A stretch of 64,000 nucleotides of DNA from Liolophura sinensis (taxonomy: Eukaryota; Mollusca; Polyplacophora; Chitonida; Chitonidae), in the NCBI RefSeq assembly GCF_032854445.1, contig NC_088303.1, positions 14,081,501 through 14,145,500 on the forward strand. Reading direction: 5' to 3'. Of the stretch, positions 12,238 through 23,900 are shown one piece after another; position 1 is the first letter of the stretch; the number at the start of each line of letters is the position of its first letter. Below the pieces are notes generated by a model. That model was not told where the DNA came from, made no database searches, and saw only the letters and a program-made list of their open reading frames with translations. Both the position numbers and the translations under genes were made by a program.

Positions 12238-13119
12238 GAAAACCAGAAATACTTGCATACAGGTAGGCCTACATGTACATGTATATAGAACAAGTATATA
12301 GCGACACTGTCCGACTGCATGCACCGAAGCCTTAATCTCATGCATGCAGATGAAAAAAAAATCGGTCTTAAAAAATTTTTACCTTGAGCTGACCTCAGAG
12401 CTAACCCTCAAGCGAGGCAACAAGAAATACCATTTTTAAACTCTTTGGTTTGACCCGACCTGCATGGGTGTACCGGCTGTGTTATACGATAAAAAACATT
12501 ACTGTTAAACAAAGCTATTGTCTTCCTTAACTGGTTGTGTCTTGTCTGTAGCATGATTACACATTTCATATAAATATACACAGTCTTAAAACTCAAGACT
12601 TTAAAATGGTACTTGTTGCTGTCTGGCTTGATGCTCAGCACTGAGAGGCTAGACTCAAGGAAACGGTTTGTCCGGTGTCATTGCAATGTGACTGAGTATA
12701 GGGTGTCATGTCTGGTGTCTTGGTGTAATGGTACTTCAATGGTTGTATAAACTGGCCCTGCCACAAGAAAACACAGCATATGTATACACACCTAATGGCT
12801 CCTTGTCGTCAAAATGGCTGAAAAATGTATACGACGTAAAAAAAAACCTAGTATACATACATTCTTAAAACGGAAGTGATAAAATGTCAACATTTTTTAA
12901 GCGTTGAAATCATTCAATGCATTAAATGTTGTAAAATGTGAGTGCTTACGTCTAAGAATATTACGTCGCGTAATGATCATATTTGCATGTAAGATGACAA
13001 GAGTTTTTTAACATTTATAATTGAAAACACATCATCGATATGCGGAAAACACAACAGCTAAAAGTGATATTTTACAGTTAGCAAGGTGTTGACATAACAA
13101 AATTCTCAGTTAATTAACG

Positions 13120-13325
13120 CTCTAGCGCAGCGTACTGACCAGGATCAAGTCCAGCTCAAGCTGACTTCCTCTCCGGCCGTGCGTGGGAAGGTCTTGCAGC
13201 AAATCTGCGGATGGTCGTGAGTTTCCACCGGGCTCTGCCCGGTTCCTCCCACCATAATGCTGGTCGCCGGCGTATAAGTGAAATATTCTTGAGTACGGCG
13301 TAAAACACCAATCAAATAAATAAAT
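13120..13325 (+). mobile_element. SINE copy, deletion in the head
   Basis: Reads forward from GCTCTAGCGCAGCGTACTGA. The stretch before the B-box-like GATCAAGTCCAGCTC is shortened. The core and CGGCGTAAAACACCAATC tail with AAAT repeats are intact. Confidence 0.85.
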
Positions 13326-13742
13326 ATAGCAGAATAAAGGCTTTCCTTTGTCCACCATTGCGCCAATGGGGGGTTTAACATTACTAAACTTATATGTAAC
13401 ATTTCGGTTTTAAGAGTGTATATATATGGCTACGATGTCCACCATTTGGTTACCATTAGTTACCTGTAACTGTGAGTTTCATGACCTCTTGGTCATATAT
13501 TGGTAACAATGAAGAGGACATCAAGGGTTATAGAGTCAGTTAATGGCAACTTCAGGGACCAGCTTTATACTTCTGCGCACAGTTAGTAAAAAAGTTGGCA
13601 AACCAAAGTAAGAACTTCAATTTGCATCTTATCACAACACAGGCGCAGGTAACTGATTCTGGCTGCACGTCGTTCAAAGAGATGCACCTGTACACAAGGT
13701 ATATGTAGGTGCATGTTTAATGCTATATAGCTTCTAAGATCA

Positions 13743-13948
13743 TAAGCCTCTCACCAATGTGGTCGCTGTGACTTCAAGTCCATTCTGGCTGCCTCTCCGG
13801 CCGTAAGTGGGAAGGTCTGGCAGCAACCTGCGGATGGTTTCCCCCGGGCTCTGCCCGGTTTCTTCCCACCATAATGCTGGCCGGCGTCGTATAAGTGAAA
13901 TATTCTTAAGCACGGCGTAAAACACCAATCAAATAAATAAATAAATCT
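13743..13948 (+). mobile_element. SINE copy lacking the A-box end
   Basis: Begins inside the head at AGCCTCTCACCAATGTGGTC and includes ACTTCAAGTCCATTCTGGCT. It has a short deletion before the TTTCCCCCGGGCTCTGCCCG core and ends in CGGCGTAAAACACCAATC plus AAAT repeats. Confidence 0.85.
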
Positions 13949-16202
13949 AAGATCGTATACTCCGATATAAGTCTTACGGGACTACTCCATAAAAAAACAC
14001 CACGCTCTGTTAACTTGCAGTCTACACGGTGATGTCAAGAGTGTCTGACAGTGGGAGTTATAGCCGTATGGGTTGAGGTGACGACCGATCATCTATAAAC
14101 GTATTACTACATGTATACTGCCTCTTACCCTCTGCCTATACATCACCTTACAAGCACACGTCTGTCATGACAGAATTTAAATATTTCAGATATGAAGATA
14201 TGAACTTTCAGTTCACGTATACATTCTACTGTATATTATATATATGTACTACATGTACATAATTGTGACCACAGTACATATAAAGGCTGTCAGATCGGGG
14301 ATGCAAAGGTTAGCAATAAACTCTGGTTTACATGGCAGTACATAACCTGTTACATACATACATGTACATGTAGACCCACTAGAATCGTCATATTTACATT
14401 TCCCATCTGTATATGTACACACAGATCCTGAACACAAAACGTTGACATATATAGACAGATGTTTAATGTACATACTTAAATTAACTTTAACTTTATTTAC
14501 GTGTATAGTCTACTTTTGAAAGCATGCAGAACGTCATGCTTATCAGCTGAAGATATATATATATAACGTCAAAAACCTGGCCACAATCTGCTCTGCGCCC
14601 ACGAGCCTGCATATGTCACCGTCGCTGGACTACTGAATCTAAATTTATTTCAGTACAAGGCCTGACTGAGGACAAAAGTTTCAGTGTACACTAGATATCT
14701 GTACACAGAGAAAAGGTAAAAAAAAATAATAAAAAATAAAAAGGTAGGCCTGTAAATAGAATAGAGAGCAGCGTTGGAGGTATATTCGTGCTCGCTGGTT
14801 CGTTAAGGATCTTTTGTTCTCTATGATTCATGCATTTTCTGGACCACTACAAAAGCGTATATTTCAGCGTGGAGAATTTTACCTACTGGTGTTTAATTCT
14901 TTTACATCTGTATTTTCGCTTCAATCTGTTAACCAGACTCGGGGTTGAGTCCATGCCTTTCGTTTTCGAAATTGATGCTCTAACCTCAGGATCAGCGTAA
15001 TATCGACAGCCATCCTCTAGGAAGTGAAATATATACGTAATTACTGATGGCCTGCACCGGTTAGTGCAATCCTGTAAAAATCAAATATATAAAGTCTTCC
15101 AAGGTTGGCGGCATTACTCGAAGACTTGAACAATCCATATACTGCACTGCTATTATACATATATAGACCTATATGTACTGATGGCAGTCGTGAAAAAGTT
15201 CATTAGTTAAACAATTTTTTCCCAGTGTCTCTGCCTATAACAATATATCATTAGGCCTACAATGCACACCTAGGGGATATATATAGGCTACATTAGGGCC
15301 ACATAGCTGCTATGCAGGCGAAATGGTGCATTTATTTCTGTTGTGGTTTCTCTGTCATGTTTCACATAGGACATGCTCTAGACAGCCTGGCTGTTTACTT
15401 GGAAATGCCATTTCGAGCACCTGCTATACGAGGTGTCACAGGTCGTGCACCTGAGGCGACGAACACGAGACAAACAGGTTTGGCTCAGTAACCCTTGTTT
15501 TCTAGGCATCCTTAATAACAACATGGCAGTTGGAAACATTTGCAAAGATTTTGTAAAGGGGCCTATTTACACGACGAGAAAAGCAACGCACCACTAATCA
15601 TGCGAATGTAGCACACGTGGATGTGTTTAGATGGTTTGCCGCGTGTTTGACGCCATATGGCTTTATGTGGCTACGTCTTCCATGCCATACACAATCAGAC
15701 TCCCAGAAAACGAGTGAAATAATAGTGCAATAGTAAGTGTTATATGCATACACCCAAAGGCCTGCGCATACTATTCATTTCTAATTTTACTGCAATTCTC
15801 CCCGAATTTCACGCGCTTGTTGTCGTAAAACTTTGGGTTAATTTTTAAGAAGTCATGGCACAGTTAATATTTTCAGCACAGAATTCTTCAACATAAATTT
15901 CGCGTGTATGCCATAGACCTAATAAGCCTGTTATGTGCAGTCCAACAGACTCCGGTTAAATTTTAAAGTCTAACAGCTTTAAAACAGGTATAGGCCAGAG
16001 TACTAGCTGCAAACGGTCAATCCAATATGAATGTACATAAATGTACACTGTGACTCGATCGATCGACGGCATGTCTTTAGCACGACAATTCAATGCCGTG
16101 ATGAGGCAGCACATGCGCACTGACATGCATGTATGCGCGATCGATTGTATACATGCCTGTGTATTATAGAATATGTGAGTTGGTGCATGCGTGCATGTGC
16201 GT

Positions 16203-16229
16203 ATGTGTGTGTGTGTGTGTGTGTGTGTG
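16203..16229. repeat. (TG)n microsatellite
   Basis: About 13 TG dinucleotides. Open frames on both strands across it come from the repeat. Confidence 0.95.
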
Positions 16230-16605
16230 AATGTCGGGACGGGTCGGATGGCTGGGGAAGGGACCTGAGGTTAGAAGGTCTAAATGACTTTCTGGATTCT
16301 GTAACAGGTAAACATTCATGCAAGCCAAGCCATAGAGCCAAGTATCAGCGAATAGCCATATGTACACGATCTCACACGGATAATATCATAGAGTTCTGTT
16401 TTGTGTATACGTCTACACAGAGAACTTGAACTATTGTTATGCATGTAGACTAGGACTACTGATTTCCGATCCACTGCTAGACGTTATGGACCATTGTAAA
16501 GCTTCCCGGTAGGCCTATATGTCGTCGACTTGTGTAAACTATAATATTACAAGTACCGTTGTCATTCCTTTACAAATAGTGTATGTATATACATGTAGGT
16601 CTCTT

Positions 16606-16778
16606 TATTTTATTTATCGGATTGGTGCTTTAAGCCGTGCTCAGGAATAGTTTGTATTTATTTTATTTATTTGATTGGTGTGTGAGAGGAAGCCAGCATG
16701 AACTGGACTTGAACTCACAGCGACCGCATTGGTGAGAAGCTCCCGGGTCATCACGCTGCAGTAGCGTGACAGGCTATT
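16606..16778 (-). mobile_element. Rearranged SINE, tail duplicated and core deleted
   Basis: Two tail motifs (TTTATCGGATTGGTGCTTTA and TTTATTTGATTGGTGTG) lie about 50 bp apart. The second joins directly to the head-side segment GAGAGGAAGCCAGCATGAAC, followed by the B box and CCGGGTCATCACGCTGC. This suggests one SINE inserted next to or into another, or an internal deletion. Confidence 0.7.
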
Positions 16779-16879
16779 ACACACATAGCTTGCAACAGGT
16801 GCGTGTGCATGTAGGCCTGTATACTTAGAGCTAACACTAAAACTTTGATACTCCTATTTAATATACTGTATATAGAAAA

Positions 16880-17389
16880 GAGCCGTAAAAGGGACAGGGT
16901 GGTTTTCTTTTTTTAACTGTGCGTTTTTATTTTTTCCGCTTTTGCAGTGGGAGTTTTTCTTTATTCTCGGGCCCCGAGATAATAAGCCAATCGGATTACG
17001 TTTAGCTTCGCGCTTTTGTTGAAACACTTATGTATGTGACACTATCACTGGATGATTATCTCGGGACTGCAAACAACTAAGTTGGGCCACGAGATAACCG
17101 AGCCAATCATTTGCCGCAGGTATCGAGATTTAGACGAACGACGAAGTCGTAATCCGATTGGCTGGTAATCTCGGAACTTTTTCTTGGAGCTTTTCTTTTT
17201 CTTTTTTTTTTTCGTCTGCTTAAATTAAAAAGAAAAACTCCCAAAAACTTTTTAAAGAGTTTTTCTTGTTTTGGGGGGCCTGCTTAAAAAAGAAGAAAAA
17301 CTCTGACTGCAAAATAGAAAAAAATAAATATTGTACAGTTAACAAAAAAAAAAAGAAAGAAAGAAAAGCGCTTGTCCCTTTTACAACTC
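16880..17389. mobile_element. Fold-back (MITE-like) element, about 510 bp
   Basis: The outer ends are inverted repeats matching GAGYYGTAAAAGGGACA (left end at 16880, right end at 17389). Further inside, AACTGT and GTTTTTCTT segments are also mirrored. Inner arms CCGAGATAATAAGCCAATCG (near 16975) and CGTAATCCGATTGGCTGGTA (near 17150) pair with the intervening GGATTACG. There is no coding capacity, consistent with a non-autonomous DNA element. No convincing target-site duplication was seen, and the family is not assigned. Confidence 0.65.
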
Positions 17390-17917
17390 CGTAAATCTTC
17401 ATGTTCGTATCACAGAACAAGACGACCAGATATTTTTACGCTTGGAAAAATTAAGATGGAAACCAGTGCTCATTGTATAATAAAAGTAGGAGACAGAAGG
17501 CACGTTACGTGCACATGTCTATTGTATGATACACATGTAAGTGTATAGCTGTTGTACAAAAACAAATGAGAAATTCAAACAACACTTGCCTCATAAAAAA
17601 CTATGAGAAACAAACGTAGTGCTTCAAAAAAAAAAAAAAAAAAAGAAGAGACAAACATTAGGCGTACCAGTAGTTAAGTAAGAATTAGAAAGTTGATATC
17701 ATCTCAAACTGGGACGAAACTTTACCATACAAATGGAGTGGCTGTACATCGTGTATTTTTTTTTTCTTTTTAATTAGGCCCTGGACAAACAACTGGGCAT
17801 TTACTGGCCGTTGACCACGACCGTTATTTTACCCACGTGTCTACAGGACACACTGTAGATAGGCTACTGCTGGGAACCTTGTTGTAACGATCATGGCGCA
17901 TCTTCTAGTATATATAT

Positions 17918-18177
17918 ATTTATTTACTTATTTATTTGATTAGTGTTTTACGCCGTACTCAAGAATATCTCACTTATGTGACGGCGGCCAGCATTATGGT
18001 GGGTGGAAACCGGGGGAAACCCACGACCATTCGCAGGTTGCTGACAAACCTTCCCACGTACGGCCGGAGAAGAAGCCACCATGAGCTGGACTTGAACTCA
18101 CAGCGACCGCATTGGTGAGGGGCTCCTGGGTCATTACGCTGCGCTAGCGCGCTGACCAACTGAGCCACGGAGGCCCC
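17918..18177 (-). mobile_element. Near-full-length tRNA-derived SINE (reference copy)
   Basis: Read on the minus strand it begins GGGGCCTCCGTGGCTCAG, then TTGGTCAGCGCGC (A-box-like). TGTGAGTTCAAGTCCAGCTC is B-box-like. A conserved core follows with GGTTTCCCCC and CACCATAATGCTGGCCGCCG, and the tail CGGCGTAAAACACTAATC ends in AAAT repeats. A possible target-site duplication AGTATAT(A/G)TAT occurs at 17907 and 18178. The core resembles the conserved domains of broad animal SINE superfamilies (perhaps MetaSINE); that assignment is from memory. Confidence 0.88.
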
Positions 18178-19200
18178 AGTATATGTATACATTGTTCCAG
18201 TATTACAATTGTAACAAGTTTAGTGTACTGAAACACTTATAAACTTCAGAACCTGGAGTACTTTTTTCCAGGGAGGAACAAAAGTTATTAAGAACACTTT
18301 AATCTCATGAGCCTAAATTTAGCTACAATCATAGGGCAGAGCCTGAAATCTATCTAAATGGATAGGTTTGTTCATACAAGCGAACGAAATCTTTCAAATC
18401 AATATTATTATTTAGATTTTAGGTATGTGACTATCATAAAACAATTCGGAATTTCAATTTTGCATGAAATTCATCATCAAAATGCTTTTTGGAAAACCTT
18501 CTGTATTACGCATACATTTTGTTGAAGGAATGATCGTGTGTCTTAACAAATAAATACGTTTTTTTTCGGCTAATATGGCAGCTAAGTGAGTCAAAATGAA
18601 GTACTCGTCATACAGCAATAAACAGAAATTAAGCACTTTAAAATCAGGTTTAGAAAAACCTTCCTTAAAGAAACCATACAAGATTTCTGTAGGAGATAGG
18701 CTTAGTTTCCCATCTACAGTTTCTGAAAATCATTTTGATAATAACTCCCAAAATCTTCTCTTTTGCCAACAGGTCACCAGATTGTGTATATAACGGATCT
18801 AAATCGGGCCACACGTAAGTGGGGCAACTATAGGAGAAGGAAGAGCAGAGTGCAATATGTAGAAAAACGTTGCAAGGATAAATTGTGTGTAATATTTTAA
18901 CACACAAAATCGACACACACCAATAAGGGTAACAGCCATACATTTCAGGAACTTATGTTTTAAACGTCAGTAAACTGGTTATTTTTTTTTTTTAAGTAAA
19001 GCCTTCATAAAAAAAAATACAACTGACTTGAGGATCAGTAACCTAAATATCTGCAATAGACGTTTGGTATCAACAAAGTATCTCTTTAAGTTGTTGTTTC
19101 TTACCGAGAAAGACTGGTTACTTATTGCTCTTGTACATTATTTAACTAACACATTCAATAGCTTTTAACATCATTATTTTGATTGAGACTTCATACCACG
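18178..19200. other. Intergenic, no gene seen
   Basis: AT-rich unique sequence. The opposing open frames between 18454 and 18943 are short and overlap one another. They show no coding-like pattern. Confidence 0.5.
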
Positions 19201-19218
19201 AGAGTGGTCTCCTCGTAG

Positions 19219-19224
19219 TATAAA
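19219..19224 (+). promoter_or_regulatory. Possible TATA box
   Basis: TATAAAG lies 37 bp upstream of the ATG at 19261. If used, transcription would start near 19250, leaving a very short leader for the candidate exon at 19261-19347. Confidence 0.35.
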
Positions 19225-19260
19225 GCCGCACCACCAGACGGAGTAATCACTACCAACGAA

Positions 19261-19347
19261 ATGGCTTCTCTGTGTTGTTGTCAACGAGACACTGAAGTCA
19301 CTCCTTTTGTTCAAGAGCTATCGGTATCCCCAGAGGACGAAATAGAT
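19261..19347 (+). CDS. Candidate alternative first exon of cyclophilin A (29 codons)
   Basis: An ATG opens 29 codons (MASLCCCQRDTEVTPF, then VQELSVSPEDEID) ending exactly at a strong donor, GAT|GTAAGT, in phase 0. The downstream cyclophilin exon at 21734 begins in phase 0, so a join would be in frame. The peptide has no signal sequence and has three adjacent cysteines near its N-terminus. It would therefore make a cytosolic, perhaps lipid-anchored, isoform instead of the ER form. It may equally be chance, or the first exon of an unrelated transcript. There is no sequence homology to support it, only signals. Confidence 0.33.
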
Positions 19348-19496
19348 GTAAGTCAGATTTTGCTGTAATTTATGTTTTGCGTATTAAGAAATGATGTTGA
19401 ACTTCCTTGTTCTGTCTCCCACGGCCGTTACATTTACGAAAATATCCGTCTTTCGCACTTCGTCTTGCGATTCGTATGTTGGCCCGTAGTTCTGTA

Positions 19497-20165
19497 GGGC
19501 TGTGATTACGTATACTATCACAGCCCTGTCTTATTCCATAAGCTTACCTTGAAAGCCTCTGTACTTGCCTTGCTGGCTTCAATACACTACTTTTGGCCGC
19601 CAAATAATGTGTCTATCCGTTCTTATAGTCGTCTCGGTTATCGATTCCTGCTAGGTGTCCCCATGTATCATCCCTAGTAAATCCTCACACGCATGAAGCA
19701 GTTGGAAACTGGATAAATTCAAACTCCAACCGCCATGTTTGAACGCATACTCCTCACAGCCCGTAGGCCTACAAGGGAGTTAACTACTGACACTGCTGGC
19801 AATTAGCATATTTTGTACATCTTGTTTAATCTTTACTTTAACTGTTTGAGAGATTTTTTAGTGATCAGTGTTGATTATGGGTTTCCTTTAGGTCATTACT
19901 GGTGCGACTGATCCTAAACAATTAACGCATGTGTGTCAAGAGGTCAGATTTGGCCCTCATTGCCCTCATTGTGAGAAGTACGCATTCAAAGATGACGGTT
20001 GGAGTTCGAATTTATTCAGTTTCCACCAGATTTCAGTTTCCACTATGAGACACATTATTTGGCGGCCAGCAGTAGTGTAATGAAGTCAACATGGGAAGTA
20101 CAGAAGTGCTCAAGATAAGCTTATGGACCAGGACAAGGCTGTGATAGTATACGTAATGACAGCCC
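19497..20165. mobile_element. Long fold-back element flanked by TA (about 669 bp)
   Basis: The left arm (19497 to about 19755) and right arm (about 19975 to 20165) are imperfect reverse complements. Matching pairs include GGGCTGTGATTACGTATACT with its mirror, CATAAGCTTA, GGCCGCCAAATAATGTGTCT, GGAAACTG..AATAAATTC, and AACTCCAACCGYCAT. Each tip also folds on itself (GGGCTGTGAT..ATCACAGCCC). TA lies immediately outside both ends (19495-19496 and 20166-20167), as left by Tc1/mariner-type insertion. No transposase frame is present, so it is non-autonomous. Confidence 0.75.
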
Positions 20166-20910
20166 TACATATCTAGAAGGCCCCCTATATATGTATATAA
20201 CTTATAACAAAATCACAAGCGGCTTTATGTTTTCAGTTTGGAAGAGGGAGAAAATTGTCAACACGTTTTCTTTACTTTTAATCTGGCTTTTTCTGTTTTA
20301 AACGCTACAGAGTAAAGTGTGGCCTTTGCGAAATCTAAGTTACATGTATAAAGCGAATCTAACATCGACTGTCGGCAGTTGGGAGTATTGGAATTAAAAT
20401 GCGCTGTTCAGTTGCGAAAAAAAAATCCAGTTAATTCTAGTGTAAGGTATATCAGTAAATGTTGTTGAGTATGGACATAACCGGATGCAAAAATTAGAGC
20501 AAGTTGGTGAAAATTTGTGACGGAATTTAGCGCAGCAATGAAAGGGAGAGAACTCTGTTAATTTGTTGGTGTGTAGTTTCGGTCCGAGAGTGTACGCGAT
20601 AATTGAGGCTGTACTTGGTGGGGTTGAATGGAACTTCCATATATTCAATCTCCATGTGTGGCCGGACTTACTGAAAATTTTGAGTGCTTGTAATAATAGA
20701 CTTATTTTGCAGAAATGACAGAGGAGCTGACTGTAGGGCATAAATCTTAATGTTTCATTGCGAATAGACACGTTTTGAAATTTACCCCCGTGAGCCTCTC
20801 TATTCGACGCGTGGTCGTGTTTGTAAAAAGGAAAATCTTTCAACCCAGCCTTAGGGTGTTCTATTTCTTATTTCCGGAAACCCTGATTCAGCACTAGCAA
20901 CCACGGGACA

Positions 20911-23900
20911 ATGGCATTAACTCATAATTTGTCGATTTTATGCTTATTTCTCCTCAGAGTCTCAAAAGTAAGTATACCACCGTAGTACATTAAGACGGGG
21001 CCGGTCTAAATGAACGTCTGACGGCCAATGCACTGAACAGGTTAAAGATGTAGGGTCAAAGGCAAGGAAGACGTTCGATTTTCCTCCCTCCGCATTCATC
21101 AGTAGGAAGAACGAACCCGGGAAATTTGATGAGGAGTTTACGGTTTGGTGTACTCTCCTTATGCATAGTAACCGTAAGGTACCTGTAGACTAGGACAGTC
21201 TGGTTTAGAGAGACTAGGTTCGGTGTGAAAACATCGGAGTTTAAGGGTGACTGTTAAAACAAAACAAACATAAAAAAAAAAAAAAAGAAAAATACGAGTA
21301 AACCACAGGGCAATGTGTCTCATTGGCTTAATCCTATGTGAGTTTTTTACCTTCGAGTTGACGAAGGCAGTCAAATTTTGGCCATCATTTATTGGTCTGT
21401 CACTCAGTGATATTTTCTGCGCAGGCTGCCCGTGGGCTGTAAGGACCTATCCATTCAATTTTGGTGGTGATTGAGTATTGGAGAATAGTTTTTAAATTTT
21501 AAAAGTTTTAAAATTCTGAATTCAGAATCGTCCAGCTGTGCAATAAAAATTCATTCAGATTTGTGCATAACTAGCTGATATACAACGTACAACTTGCTGA
21601 CAAATAAATAGCTGCATAACATAACATGAAAAGAGCTTAGGGTTGGTGGTGTGGAATGTGGAGATGATTAAAAGGAAGAGAGTAAAACAACCTATATTAC
21701 GTGTAGCTACTGTGTATTCTTCTCTCTTCACAGGCTGAGAACACCAAGGTGACAAAGGAGGTGTTTTTTGATATCAGTATAGGAGGAGAGCCAACAGGGA
21801 GGATTATAATCGGTCTGTTTGGAGAGACAGTGCCGCGGACCGTGGAGAACTTCTATAAGCTAGCGGCTGGCACTGAAGGATTTGGATATGAAGGCAGCAA
21901 ATTTCATAGGGTTATTAAGGATTTTATGATACAAGGTAGCTATAGAAATATAAATGACAGTTGCTGTGACACCTGTAAAATTTTGAATTGTGTAAATACT
22001 TCAGGTTTACAGCAGTTAATATGGAACTTTGCTACACAGGTTGAATTTTGAACTCTTTGTTTAATGCATATTGACAAATTAAGTACTGATCAGTATTGCT
22101 TCCATATCCAGTGGGGAAATATTGCAAACATCATGCCATAAGAGGGTCACTTTAAATCTACATTTAATTAAAGTTCTTTAGAGCTTATTCAGTGGACGTT
22201 GGCCTCCTCATCCACATCTAGTAAAAGGGAAAGGCGTGTTACAGTAAATGTTTACAGTGACAAAAATACTGCATGTATTAAGCTCAGGTTTTGCACACAT
22301 GTAGAGTACAATAGTACATGATGCATGAACACATGTGGGATGCTCCATGGTTAATGCTGTATGTGCATATCAAATACTCCAAAATACTGAATTCACAACT
22401 TCTGTACTTCTAAGCTGAAGTTTCACATTCAGTTGTCCTGCAGGTGGGCTCTTTTGCAGCCTTGCTACCAAACCTATGTTAAGCCACAAATTTGCTGTCT
22501 TAATCACATGTGAAGTGAAATACTTTTATCTAACATCATTTTGCCTCAACACCCCCCCTCCCCCCACCCACACACACACTTTGTCCCCTTTTATTGAGAA
22601 TGAATTTAACACTTTTTGGTTCTTTACTTGCCAGGAGGAGATTTTGTGAATGGTGATGGAACAGGCGGTAAGAGTATCTATGGGGACAAATTTGATGATG
22701 AGAACTTCACACTGGACCATTATGGGGCTGGTTGGCTGAGTATGGCTAATGCTGGTAAGGGGTCAGCTGTTAGACATGACGCACACTTCCCGTATATAGG
22801 ACTGTACACTAGGTAGACATGACGCTCTCTTCCCATATATAGGACCGTACAGTAGGCTTAGGTAGGCTTATGCTGGTAAGCGGTCAACTGTTAGACATGA
22901 CGCACACTTCACATATATAGGACTGTACAGTAGGCTGAGTATGGCTAACGCTGGTAAGCAGGCAGCTGTTAGAAATGACCCACACTTCCCGTACATAGGA
23001 CTGTACAGTAGGTTGAGTATGACTAACACTGGTTAGCTCTCTGGTGCAATGTCAACTGTTAGACATGACGCAGACTTCCGATATATAGGACTGCATGCTA
23101 GGTAGACATGACGTACACTTCCCGTATATAGAACTAGACAGTAGGTAGCCATGACATACACTTCCCGTATATAGGACCGCACACTAAATAGACATGATGC
23201 ACACTTCCCTTATATAGGACTGCACATTAGATAGACATGATGCACACTTCCCGTATATAGGACTGCACAGTAGGCTGAGTATGGCTAACACTGGTAAGCG
23301 GTCAACTGTTAGACGTGACGCACACTTCCCGTATATAGGACTGCACACTAGGTAGACATGATCCACACTTCCCCTGTATAGGACTGCACAGTGGGCTGAG
23401 TATATCTAATGCTGGTAAGCAGTCAGCTGTTAGACGTGACGCACACTTCCCGTATATACGTCTGTACAGTAGGCTGAGTATGACTAACGTTGGTAAGCGG
23501 TCAGCTGTTAGACATGACGCACACTTCCTGTATATAGGACTGTTAGGCTGAGTATGGCTAATGCTGGGAAGCGGTCAACTCTTAGACATGACGCAAACTT
23601 TCCGTATGTAGGACTGTACACTAGGTAGACATGACGCACACTTCCCATATATAGGACTGCACAGTAGGCTTAGTATGGCTAATGCTGGTAAGCGGTCAGC
23701 TGTTAGACATGAGGCACACTTCCCGTATATAGGTCTGTACAGTAGGCTGAGTATGGCTAATGCTGGTAAGCCGTCAGTTGTTAGACATGACGCACACTTC
23801 CTGTATATAGTACTGCACAGTATTGAAAACGACTTCCATGGCTGTAATTCTGAACATTGACTTCATCGGAGCAATTTTATGTTATAATTTCAGGATCTTG

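Larger units (their letters stand above)
8048..16605. other. Intergenic region with minisatellites and SINE copies
   Basis: The 3' UTR of the preceding ORF must begin here, but its end is not evident. An A-rich run lies near 8428-8452. Otherwise the region contains the arrays at 10360-10905 and 11568-11705 and the SINE copies at 11327, 12083, 13120 and 13743. 13949-16198 holds AT-rich unique sequence in which I see no gene. Confidence 0.55.

Noticed and set aside
16090-16429. Frames on both strands with Val-Cys or His-Thr runs
   Set aside because: They come from the (TG)n microsatellite.
18130-18177. tRNA gene suggested by A-box and B-box motifs
   Set aside because: No cloverleaf with proper acceptor stem. 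The boxes belong to the head of a SINE, and the same applies to the other SINE heads.
20394-20843. 149-codon minus-strand frame before cyclophilin A exon 1
   Set aside because: No domain or splice support, and it lies in the upstream region of a plus-strand gene. Probably chance.
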